Shown here: piece by piece, positions 21,001-35,447 of the stretch
How positions within the stretch are numbered: position 1 is the stretch's first letter
Layout: every line of letters begins with the position of its first letter
Assembly (NCBI GenBank): GCA_002104945.1
Contig: MCFH01000087.1
Span: 1-64,000, forward strand
Direction: 5' to 3'
DNA: 64,000 bases
Source of the DNA: Piromyces finnis
Lineage: Eukaryota > Neocallimastigomycota > Neocallimastigomycetes > Neocallimastigales > Neocallimastigaceae
The notes under the pieces: model-generated
Databases searched by the model: none
Told to the model about the DNA's origin: nothing
Seen by the model: the letters and a program-made list of their open reading frames with translations, nothing else
Program-made: the position numbers and the translations under genes

Positions 21001-22380
21001 TGATAAAGGATCGTTAACAGATTCATTGTTAATTAAGACAGATTTAGAACGATTTTCTTTGGGATTACGAGAATGAGATAACTTAGAATTTGAAAAAGAA
21101 GATTTAGGTTTGTCAATAAAAATAGGCAAAGAAACGGAAGAAGAGTTATTGCAATCAGTAGAAAAAACAGAAGTTTCCTGATGGAATTCGGGAACATTCG
21201 AAGGGAGAGTCATACAATGATCCAAGCAATATGAAGAACCAAAGGATAATTTATTATTTTCAAAGTCAATACTTGGATTATGTTCCTTAAGCCAACGTAG
21301 ACCTAGAATACAAGGATATACAGGTAGATCAGTAACGTAAAAGACAGTACGGCATAGGTGATCCATGTAGCGAAGATTAAGAAGTGGAGTAACTCCGAAC
21401 AGTTTTTGGCTACCACCAATACCGAATACGTTGGGTAAATCTTCTTCATAGTGGTAGGGAATATTGTGATCGTTGCAATAGTCGACATCTATTAGATTAA
21501 GTGTAGAACCGGAGTCTATAAGAATTTTTGTGTCTAGTTCAAACGATAATTTAAAATTTGAGGTTACCCTATCTTGTTGATTTTTCTTGGAATTGGTAGA
21601 ATTATTTTGTAGAGAAACTAAAGATTCGAATGCTGAGTTTTTATTTCTTCTCTTATGACAATCTTTCAGTTGGTGTCCTGGAGATCCACAATAGACACAT
21701 AAGTTTTCCTTACTTCTTCTTTCTTTTTCTTCCTTGGATAACGGACCAAAGTATCTTTTCTTCTTGGGATGTTCTTTTAGATTTGTGGAAGCCTTTCTGG
21801 AGCCATTGCTGGAATTAGAACTTGGTCCCTTAGTATTTTTGTCAAAAAATAATCCCCTGGTAGCAAGTCTGGAGTCTATTCTAGCTGCAATAGTTTGGAG
21901 GGAAAACAAATCTCTTGGTCCTGGGAACATCTCTAATATCTTCATTGCAACTTCTTGGTTGAGCCCAGCGATAAAAGCATCCATCTTAGCCTCTTCATTC
22001 CAGTTAGATTCATCAGAGTATTTGTTAAATTCAAGGATGTATCCTCTGATGCCGCCCAAACGATGTTGCTTGAGAGTACGTAGCATTTGATTGGCTACGT
22101 AGACTGCATCATTGTTCCCGTAGAATGCCTTTAGTCTTTCCTTGAATGCTTGGTAGTTGGTCAGACATGGATCATGGTTGTCAATAAGCGTAGCGGCCCA
22201 ATTTAATGCATTTCCATAAAGGCGAGAAATCAGGTAGATAACCTTGCTCTCTTCATCTTGATATCTTTCGGGATAAAGGAGAAAAACAAGTTCTATTTTA
22301 GCTAAGAAACCTTTGAGATATTTTCTGTCTCCTGCGAAACCGTCTTTTAGTGAGGCGTTATCAAATATTTGTCCTTCCAT
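18016..22380 (-). CDS. Gag-Pol-chromodomain polyprotein of H
   Basis: 1454 residues in one frame from ATG 22380. A capsid-type Gag is followed by the zinc knuckle CVYCGSPGHQLKDC (about 227-241), protease ILIDSGSTLNLID (Asp near 288) and RT with YSYIDDLIIFS near 684. RNase H (VETDSSNFAIG, near 833) comes next. The integrase has an HHCC finger (about 1043-1085) and a D-D-E core ([28 protein letters not shown]). The C-terminal chromodomain ([14 protein letters not shown]...WEPESNL, about 1397-1440) may direct integration to modified histones, as known for chromoviruses. All key residues are present. Confidence 0.96.
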   Translation of the reverse strand: MEGQIFDNASLKDGFAGDRKYLKGFLAKIELVFLLYPERYQDEESKVIYLISRLYGNALNWAATLIDNHDPCLTNYQAFKERLKAFYGNNDAVYVANQMLRTLKQHRLGGIRGYILEFNKYSDESNWNEEAKMDAFIAGLNQEVAMKILEMFPGPRDLFSLQTIAARIDSRLATRGLFFDKNTKGPSSNSSNGSRKASTNLKEHPKKKRYFGPLSKEEKERRSKENLCVYCGSPGHQLKDCHKRRNKNSAFESLVSLQNNSTNSKKNQQDRVTSNFKLSFELDTKILIDSGSTLNLIDVDYCNDHNIPYHYEEDLPNVFGIGGSQKLFGVTPLLNLRYMDHLCRTVFYVTDLPVYPCILGLRWLKEHNPSIDFENNKLSFGSSYCLDHCMTLPSNVPEFHQETSVFSTDCNNSSSVSLPIFIDKPKSSFSNSKLSHSRNPKENRSKSVLINNESVNDPLSQETCTVMASNISLSKVDSCSPKNSFKDSNPTTKLPKELESYMDVFSESSAAQLPPHRPYDCQINLIENAKLFYGPIYPLTDEETRVLKDYIDENLKKGFIRKSKSPAGAPVLFVPKKNGELRLCQDYRELNNITIRDSYPLPLIQDMLEHLGKAKIFSKLDLRSAYNLVRIKKGDEYKTAFTCKFGHFEYLVMPFGLKNAPAVFQHFINDVLENILGIFVYSYIDDLIIFSENHKSHIKHVIEVLDRLRNAGLYAKLEKCEFFVSSIDFLGHRISSEGIHMDPNKVSAIINWPVPSSVKEVQSFIGLANYYRRFIPNFAKVAQPLHRLLRKNVKFDFSSEALDAFNTIKSLISSAPILSHPNRDLPFIVETDSSNFAIGAVLSQKSPDDKMIHPVAFYSRSLTSAERNYPIYDKELLAIVNALETWRHFLKGALTPFTIYSDHRNLLYQKKPEKMSQRLVRWALFLSEFNFKILYRSGSSNGKPDALSRRPDYMDSSLPSDAPFSVLRPENFCALICSISSLNDEILSEYVNDSFYIDICNFLENKNLPAPHPQSNKFSLSNSFLLFDSRIYVPLKCRPSVLKLCHDSPSAGHFGIRKTISLISRDFWWPSISIDVKNYIRSCEICCRSKPSRHKPYGLLQPLEISDHPWASISMDFITDLPPSDGFNTILVVVDRLTKMCHLIPFKGIPSASDTAFAFLNYIFKIHGLPSEIISDRGAQFTSKFWKSICQSLDVNVKYSSPYHHQSNGQTERVNSVVEQYLRCFSNYKGTNWINFLPLAEFSYNNAVQDSTKFSPFFLNYGYHPKYSPVIPDQTNVPRAEEFTRDFEDLMEKLKENLKKAIQVQKKYADKYRQEPPTFKTGDKVWLDSSLIIHKGNKKFNPRKLGPFRIISKISNLTYKLELPKSLKIYPIVHVSNLEPYYEDSFGRIKDPPPPIIVNEEEEYEVEEILDKRKHYGKIQYLIKWKGYPLSEASWEPESNLNCDELIKNFNNSH

Positions 22381-23082
22381 TAAAATTAAAAAAATATAAT
22401 TGTTTGAAAATAAAAATTATGTAAATAAGATAAAGTTATGTTTGAAGAAATTAAGAAAGAAAAAAAAAATTAAATCTTTATTATTATTTATTGATTAAAA
22501 TATTTTAAATATAGACAAAGAGTCAAATTAAATAGTATTGGACCATCAAATATTTAATTTTATTAGTATTCAATACTAGGTCCCTTGTAGCTCTTTGTTG
22601 ATAACGTAGATATTATCAATTGTTAATATTGGAAATGAAAATTTTCAATAAAAGGAATTAACGGTATTAGTTTCTTTATTGTCACTTACTTAATTAAGCG
22701 GAAAGAAAAAAAATAGGTTTAATTCCCCGATTATTAATAATATCTAAACAACAAAGTATTACGTATAGGTGTCCAACTATCCACGCTAAGGGAGGTATTG
22801 AATCCTAACTTCTTTGTTATTTTAATATTTTTTCAAAAATAATAAATAAAATTTAATTTTATTTATTAAAAGTAGAAAACGTTTTATTAGAAAATGAATT
22901 TTTTCTTTATTATTAAATTAAGCGTCCTGGCGCTCCCCTTATAATAACTGTGGGTTTTACTTTTGTTTTCAGTACCCTTATTGTTAAAATAAGCTTCACT
23001 GACTTACTTAATTTTTTAATAAATTAAAAATTCTTCCTTTTTTAAACACTAAGGTGTTATTATATATTTTAGGAGTTTTTAT
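22381..23082 (-). other. 5' leader of H
   Basis: 702 nt between the 5' LTR and the gag-pol ATG in sense. This is long compared with the 34-nt leader of B and the 69-nt leader of A1. It begins with the self-primer site (23082-23072). It contains a few less AT-rich islands (near 22575-22610, 22780-22800 and 22920-22940) that may be structured RNA such as a packaging signal. No conserved open frame was seen. Confidence 0.6.
23072..23082 (-). promoter_or_regulatory. Self-primer binding site of H
   Basis: In sense ATAAAAACTCC follows the LTR directly. Ten of its bases pair with GAGTTTTTAT in the LTR (within CGAGTTTTTAT, 23243-23233), and a TATATAAATA box (23286-23277) lies about 41 nt upstream of that site. 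Confidence 0.72.
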
Positions 23083-23489
23083 TGTAAAGAACTAATGTTC
23101 AATAAATAAAAACACAAATATATAAAAAGGAAAATAATAAAAGCAAATAAAAATTTTATTATTGAACACTTAACAAAATTATAACAGGTTAGTGTTTAAT
23201 AATTTTATTTTTATTATAAAATTTCTTTGTTAATAAAAACTCGAATTCAAAATAATTTTTTGAGAAATTTCACTCGTATTTATATAAATGTTTTTAAAAG
23301 TAAATTTATAAAAATTTTACAACTTAATTTTTTAAGCCAATCAGAAATTATCTTCTTTGGTAAAATTTCGTTATAAAATATTTTAATAAAAAAAAAAGAT
23401 ATTAATGAGGTTTCGAACTCGAGTAGTTCAAACCAAGGTCTTAGTTACTAACCACTAAGACAGGTTACTAATTTCTATGATTCGTTACA
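23083..23489 (-). repeat. 5' LTR of H
   Basis: 407 bp, matching 17360-17766. The tRNA-like boxes fall at 23460-23447 (A box) and 23421-23408 (B box) in element sense, followed by a T run near 23398-23389 that would suit an RNA polymerase III terminator. Confidence 0.95.
23408..23460 (-). promoter_or_regulatory. tRNA-like A box and B box inside the H LTR
   Basis: In sense TCTTAGTGGTTAGT then GAGTTCGAAACCTC, about 25 nt apart, the order and spacing of RNA polymerase III internal promoters. The I LTR keeps both boxes (1572-1626) despite wide divergence elsewhere. The same boxes occur in the 3' LTR copy at 17685-17737. Confidence 0.55.
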
Positions 23490-26305
23490 ATATAGAGGAA
23501 AACCTGGCAAAGGGCTTCATCAGGAAATCAGAGAGTCCTGCAGCTTATCCTGTGTTATTCGTGCCCAAAAAGAGTGGTGAAAGACGATTATGTACTGACT
23601 ATAGGCGTCTTAATAAGGTAACAGTGCGTAACTCCTTTCCCTTACCACTCATCAGTCAAGTGTTCGAGGCTATGAAAGGAGCGACTATCTTCTCCAAGTT
23701 GGATTTGAAGTCTGCTTACAACCTCGTGCGTATTCGTGAAGGTGACGAATACAAGACAGCATTCTCAACCAAGTTTGGGCATTATGAATATCTAGTGATG
23801 CCATTTGGGTTGACTAATGCTCCTGCCACGTTCCAAGGGTTCATTAATACGGTGCTGGCAGAAGAAATCAACGACTGCTGTCAAGTGTACTTGGATGATA
23901 TCATCATCTACTCCAAGTCACTTGAAGAGCATGTAGGGCATGTAAAAAGAGTCCTACAAAAGCTAATAGATAATCGTCTAGTAGCTAAGTTAGCGAAGTG
24001 TGAGTTCCACAAGGAAGAACTTGCATTCCTGGGTCATGTAGTTGGAAAATATGGTATTAAAACCGACCCAGAAAAGTTAAAAGCTGTAGCAAGTTGGCCA
24101 CAACCAACCAACATTAAAGAACTACAGTCATTCCTCGGATTCTGCAACTATTATAGGAAGTTTATAAAGGACTTCTCTAAGATAGCAAGGCCGTTATATG
24201 CGATGACGTCCAAAAAGGTACAGTTCCTGTGGAATGAAGAACGCATCCAGGCGTTCGAGAAGTTAAAAGAAATGCTGTTGTCTCCACCAGTATTAGCATA
24301 TCCTGACCATGACCGTCAGTTTATAGTGGAGTGTGACGCTAGTAACTACGCAGTGGGTGGTGTATTATCACAACTAGGCGATGACAATGAACTACACCCT
24401 GTGTATTACTATTCCAAGAAGCTTACGAAAGCAGAAATCAACTACTCCATCACGGAAAAGGAGTTGTTGGCTATTAGGAATGCTTTCATCGAGTGGCGAC
24501 ACCTGTTAATGGGTGCGAAACATAAGGTCCTAGTATATAGTGACCATAGGAATCTCCTGTTCGCCACAAAACCACAGTTGTTGACAGCAAGACAGGCAAG
24601 ATGGCAAGAGCTGTTTGCTGCATACAACTTCGAAATAATATATCGGCCAGGGAAAATGAATGGTAGAGCCGATATCCTATCAAGAATGGTATCTCCAGAA
24701 CAGGTACAACTGGAGATGGAAAAAGCTAGCCTCCTTCGACCTGAACAGGTAAAAGAATTTCCACCCGTGGAAGAAGAGTGCTATGCGGTGTTAGAAGTAA
24801 GCTTTGTGGGAGAACTGAAACAAGCTTACAACACGGATGAGCTTGCTAGGGAAATTAGAGATGGTCTTGACGCAAAACGAGGCCACAAGCTCATCAAAAA
24901 GAAGTGGTTGATGGTTAATGGGTTGATTGTTAGAAAGGATGCACCAGAACGTACATATGTACCAAAGGTGTTAAGGGAAACAATCATAAAACTTAATCAC
25001 GATAGTGAAACAGCAGGTCATCTGGGAAAAGATAAAACTTATGACCTGATAGCCAGAAACTACTACTGGCCAAAAATGAAGGATGACATTGCGGGATATA
25101 TTAAAGCTTGTACCATATGTTGTACCCAAAAGGACAACAGACACAAGCCGTACGGTAGCGCTGCTAGGGTAAAAGTTGCAGACTTACCTTGGCAAGAAGT
25201 AGAAATCGACTTCCTGACGGACCTACCTATTAAGGAACGTAGAAAACCAGGTAGTAGTCCCTCAGAACCCCCAGAAGTCACTAGAAGAGGTTGTATCATG
25301 GTTTGTAGCGATAAGTTAACCAAAATGATACACTTAGTGGGATTTAGGAGTATGCCTACTGCTAAAGAAACAGCATTAGCATACTTACAACATGTATTCA
25401 AGTTACATGGTTGTCCCAAATCGGTTACTACGGATCGTGGTGTCCAGTTCACTAGTAAGTTGTGGAAGGACATTATGGGGTTCTTTGGCGTAGAAGTAAA
25501 CCTTGCTACTACTGGCCATCATGAAACAGTTGGTCAGGTAGAACGCAATAACTCCTACGTAAGTATGTACCTTAGATGCTTTGTGAAGACCTTTGACGAC
25601 GACGAATGGTTGAAGTACTTGTACTTAGCTGAGTTCTGTTATAATAATGCAGTGCACAGTTCTACTAAGCAGTCCCCATTCCTAGCCTTGTATAACTACC
25701 AGGTACATATGAACCCTCAAGACTCAGAACTTGTCCACTCACTTGGTGAAGCTCCTATATTAGATAGCTTCGCTCACAACTTAGGTAACTTAAAGCACAT
25801 GCTGGACATATCAAGAACACGGTTCTTAGACCACTTGGACCATAGGAGAGAACTTAACTACCCTAAAATTAGACTCCTGGATTTGGTGTGGTTAAGAAAA
25901 CCAGAAAATTACAACCCTCTTCCCTTCTACAAGCTACAAGCAAGAAAGTACGGTCCTTTCAAGGTTATTGGAATTGATGAAAGTAAGCTTAACTACCGGT
26001 TGGATATCAGCAAGTCACCTTTCCCCAATGTCTACCCAGTGTTTCATATCAGTGAACTTGAACCCTACCATAACAAACCTGAAGAACTAACACCTGCACC
26101 AGTGGGCTACCAGAAAATTATCAAAATCATGAATGCCAGAAGAAAGAAGGATAACTACCAATACTTAGCTACCTTTAGTGACTTTAGACAAGAGTGGGTT
26201 GATGCCGATATCATTGACAAGAACTCCCACTATGATAAGCTACTCAAGGAATTTCAAGATAAATGCTACCAGGAATTCATGGTTAGTGTCCAAAACCCTG
26301 CCTAG
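23490..26305 (+). CDS. Gag-Pol of C1, second part (RT, RNase H, integrase)
   Basis: Continues the C1 frame after H. RT has VYLDDIIIYS (around 23886) and RNase H has VECDASNYAVGG (around 24325). The integrase finger reads HDSETAGHLGKDKTYDLIAR with CTICC near 25110, and the core motifs are VEIDFLTDLP, TTDRGVQFTS and ETVGQVERNN. Between the first Asp motif and the next strand there is an extra loop (KERRKPGSSPSEPPEVTRRG). The C-terminus (YQKIIKIMNARRKKDNYQYL...EWVDADII) looks like a diverged chromodomain. The stop at 26303-26305 lies 21 nt before the 3' LTR. Confidence 0.93.
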
Positions 26306-26326
26306 GTTTTCTCCTTAGGGGGGCAT

Positions 26327-26820
26327 TGTAAGAAATATTTGTGGCCATAAGTTTGCCCACAAATATTTCAATTGAAACCATATATTCTGGTCACCATTTA
26401 TTGGCCAAATATATGCATAACCATATATTAATGGTTATTAATTAAATAGGAAGTTTATTTGCTTTACCCAATCAAGTGGTAAAGAAAATAAACTCATATA
26501 GTTAAATAGTATAGTCAAAACTAACGTTAAATACTTTAGCGTTAGTATTAAAGTAAATTAATAGCTATAATAATAATTAATGTATATAATTATAACTAAT
26601 AAATAAAAGATAATAATTATAATAATTATTTAAGTAAATAATATTTCATATTAATATTTATTGTATTATATTTATTTTTGTGTTATAATATTTATTTTAG
26701 GTCTTTTATTATTTTTTATAAAACTTTATTTAGTTATTAACTCGTATAGAGAGGTAATAACTAACTTAATTAACTTGTTATATTTAACTTATTAACTAAC
26801 ATATATAAAAACCTTTTACA
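26327..26820 (+). repeat. 3' LTR of C1
   Basis: 494 bp, matching the 5' LTR, preceded by the polypurine tract TAGGGGGGCAT. Its right flank ATTTT is followed at once by TGT, the first three bases of the C3 LTR. Confidence 0.95.
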
Positions 26821-26828
26821 ATTTTTGT

Positions 26829-27588
26829 TGATACAAGATGCATAGAAAAATATAATATTTTAAATATTTTATGAATAATATCTAATCCTTTTATAAATTG
26901 TATATCAATTACTAATGATAATAATAATTAAACTATATTAGTATAAATTATTATGACGCAAATGTTACACATACATTAGAATAATTAGTTACACAAGAAA
27001 GGAAAAGATATAAAAGAGAGTGTTAAAGCAGAAGATATCAAGGGAGAGAACTTTTCATTTATAAATAATATTTGATATTTTAGTTTTAAGTATTAGTTTT
27101 ATTTTATTTTATTTTTATATTAATAGTTTTAGTTTAAGTTAGTTTTAGGTTAATAATTACGTATTTAGTATTTATTATATTTCCTTCAGTTTAAATATTA
27201 GTTATAAAAGAAAAGAATATTTATTGTTTATTTTTACTATTTCAGAAAAGTTATATTTTATCATTAATAATACTTTCATCAACATATTTTTATATTTACA
27301 CATTATATTTAACTATTTATATTTATTCAATAATAACTTTCGATCCTATTAGTATTGAATGTTATTAATGTTATAATCATATTAATAATAATAATTAAAT
27401 AAAGAATCTTTAAACCAAAATCTATTTAATTATATTATTATAAAATTTATTATTTTTATTATTTATTTTTATTATTATAAAATAGAAATAAATACAATAT
27501 TAACTAATATATTATTCATATATCATTCCCTATTGCTAACGTTCATAATTATATTTTATTTATGGTGTTTTTGAAATATATTGCATCA
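26829..27588 (+). repeat. 5' LTR of E
   Basis: 760 bp, the same length and apparently the same sequence as 34684-35443. The terminal inverted bases are TGAT/ATCA, unlike the TGT/ACA ends of A, B, C, H and I. Confidence 0.95.
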
Positions 27589-27595
27589 TAAAATT

Positions 27596-27608
27596 TGGTG
27601 GAGAATCC
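27596..27608 (+). promoter_or_regulatory. tRNA-type primer binding site of E
   Basis: TGGTGGAGAATCC lies 7 nt after the LTR. TGG is the complement of the tRNA 3' CCA, and the rest would pair with an acceptor strand ending ATTCTCC-A-CCA. F and L carry the same TGGTGGAGAA core. I did not identify which tRNA this is. Confidence 0.7.
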
Positions 27609-27843
27609 GGGCGTAGCAATATTGAATAATATGAAACATTAATAGTATTATTTCTATTCTAATTATATTTATTTTTTTTTTTATTATTTTTAATTAAAAT
27701 AAGTTCTTTTATATAAATAAAACTTTCTACTATAAAACTATTAAATATACACAAATATTATATATATATATATAAAATTATTATAACAATAATATATAAG
27801 AAGTTATTATATAAATTTATTTTAAAATAAATAAATAATTAAA

Positions 27844-29291
27844 ATGGTTGACGCCACTAAAGTAAAAAGAGACCTTCCATACCTCTGCGATTATGGAAAG
27901 GATATTGATTCCTGGATGGAGGATTTTATAAGTGTCATGGAGATCCATGATATACAAGAGCCCTCTAGAATATTTGTGTGGTTAAAAGTTGCCGTTGAAG
28001 CAGATATCAAGAATGTTTTGAAATCTTTATGTACCTCTCATAATAACGTTAAAAGGTATCCTACTTATAAAGAGGTACAATCTGCTATTGAAGATTATCT
28101 GGAAATAAAGCCAGGGGATAAATGTTCAGTATTAAAAACATTAAAAATTAAACAAAACGAAACTATAAAAAGCTTCAACTATAAATACTTAACTCTTTAC
28201 CACCGCTTGGAAAGAGATTTTATGAAAATTATTTCTGTGGATGACTATTTAAACTCTATTAAGAAAAGAGTTTATCCACACTCCCAAGTTATATTAGCTG
28301 AATGCGAAACATTATCTGAAGCTTTTAAAGTTGCTGAAAAGGCTGAGAAAGCCGAAAGAAGAACCATAGAAAGTACTGAAACTAACAATATTTCTATGGT
28401 ATACCAAAATACAAAAAATACTCGAAATGTTTTGTTAGACCATCCGTTATATAGAGGATTAGTAGATGATGATAATGTTAATATTAACCATAGCAATTTT
28501 AATAACTCTTATTCAAATTATGTACAAGAAAAGCCTATCGGAAGATCCTATCCAGGTATCCCAAGAAATTATGAAAATGTGTATTTTAATAATAGTAACT
28601 TCCGGAGTATCAGATGTTACTATTGCAAGCAAATGGGACATAAAGCTAGTGAATGCCCAAATAAAAGAGAAAGAAATAATTTCAATAATTTCAATAATTT
28701 TAATCAATTTAATAATCAAAGAAATTCTTATAACAGATATGGAAATTTATATAATAATAATGATAACAATAATTACAACAATAATAGTTATTTAAATGGA
28801 TTTAATACTAATACTAATAACAACAACCAAAAGGATAATAGAAACATTAATGAAAATAATTATATGGATTATCATCATAAAAATAACTATAATAATATGA
28901 ATAACAATTATTATATGTACACCAATAATGATTATAAGAAAGGTAATTTTAATCCAAATGGAAATTACAATTATAATGAAAGTAATAATATTAATAGCTA
29001 CAATAATTATAATAATACTATTGGATATAATGGATATAATAATAATGGTTTTAATAGTTATAATAAAAACAACACAATGAATAATAATACATTTAATAAC
29101 GTCAGTAATGTTAATAAGAATAATATGAAGAACAACATTAATGATAGTGATAACAGGAACAATATTAATAATAATTACCCTAATCAATTAAATAATCAAT
29201 ATTATAATAATTATTATAATAAGACCTTACCAGAAAATAATTACAATAAAGCAACCAAAACAAATTTAAACAATCCATCTGAATCAAATAA

Positions 29292-29301
<10 letters not shown>
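27844..29301 (+). CDS. gag: Gag of E
   Basis: 485 residues from ATG 27844, 255 nt after the LTR. The N-terminal half (about 1-180) is a capsid-like Gag with a helical Lys/Glu-rich end. A single zinc knuckle CYYCKQMGHKASEC lies near residue 258. The last 200 residues are mainly Asn with Tyr and Gly, encoded by AAT/AAC runs. The final codons TTA AAC are followed by TAG and form a -1 slippery site. The low-complexity tail may act as a disordered or prion-like assembly segment; that is inference. Confidence 0.93.
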
Positions 29302-34630
<5,329 letters not shown>

Positions 34631-34683
34631 TGAAAAATACGACGACTTCAAGGGACGAAGTCTTATTTAAAGTGGGGGCCTCC
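34631..34683 (+). promoter_or_regulatory. 3' UTR of E: stem-loop plus polypurine tract
   Basis: A 53-nt UTR. GACTTC (34644-34649) pairs with GAAGTC (34657-34662) around the 7-nt loop AAGGGAC. AAAGTGGGGGCC then abuts the LTR after CTCC. L has the same loop with a changed but still paired stem. Confidence 0.7.
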
Positions 34684-35443
34684 TGATACAAGATGCATAG
34701 AAAAATATAATATTTTAAATATTTTATGAATAATATCTAATCCTTTTATAAATTGTATATCAATTACTAATGATAATAATAATTAAACTATATTAGTATA
34801 AATTATTATGACGCAAATGTTACACATACATTAGAATAATTAGTTACACAAGAAAGGAAAAGATATAAAAGAGAGTGTTAAAGCAGAAGATATCAAGGGA
34901 GAGAACTTTTCATTTATAAATAATATTTGATATTTTAGTTTTAAGTATTAGTTTTATTTTATTTTATTTTTATATTAATAGTTTTAGTTTAAGTTAGTTT
35001 TAGGTTAATAATTACGTATTTAGTATTTATTATATTTCCTTCAGTTTAAATATTAGTTATAAAAGAAAAGAATATTTATTGTTTATTTTTACTATTTCAG
35101 AAAAGTTATATTTTATCATTAATAATACTTTCATCAACATATTTTTATATTTACACATTATATTTAACTATTTATATTTATTCAATAATAACTTTCGATC
35201 CTATTAGTATTGAATGTTATTAATGTTATAATCATATTAATAATAATAATTAAATAAAGAATCTTTAAACCAAAATCTATTTAATTATATTATTATAAAA
35301 TTTATTATTTTTATTATTTATTTTTATTATTATAAAATAGAAATAAATACAATATTAACTAATATATTATTCATATATCATTCCCTATTGCTAACGTTCA
35401 TAATTATATTTTATTTATGGTGTTTTTGAAATATATTGCATCA
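34684..35443 (+). repeat. 3' LTR of E
   Basis: 760 bp, preceded by a stem-loop GACTTC/GAAGTC (34644-34662) with loop AAGGGAC and by the polypurine tract. The TSD TTGT follows at 35444-35447. Confidence 0.95.
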
Positions 35444-35447
35444 TTGT

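Larger units (their letters stand above)
17360..23489 (-). mobile_element. Complete chromovirus H inserted in C1
   Basis: A minus-strand element with two 407-bp LTRs that look identical, one intact gag-pol frame with a C-terminal chromodomain, a self-priming site and the polypurine tract TGGAGGAGGACCA. The TSD is ATATA (17355-17359 and 23490-23494), within the RT region of C1. It is related to A and I through its pre-PPT stem-loop, polypurine tract and protein. The intact frame and matching LTRs point to a recent insertion. Confidence 0.95.
13790..26820 (+). mobile_element. LTR retrotransposon C1, interrupted by H
   Basis: A plus-strand element with two 494-bp LTRs that look identical, a self-priming site, one gag-pol frame, and a polypurine tract (TAGGGGGGCAT) 21 nt after the stop. 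H is inserted at 17360-23489. Removing H and one TSD copy (ATATA) rejoins the frame, as shown by the uninterrupted copy C2. The flanks do not match: TCATT on the left and ATTTT on the right, so C1 may be a recombination product. A further C LTR (C3) starts 5 bases after it. Confidence 0.92.

Noticed and set aside
23477-23489. ATG at 23477 as the start of a separate pol gene
   Set aside because: These codons are the end of the H LTR read through; the frame is the second half of C1 gag-pol.
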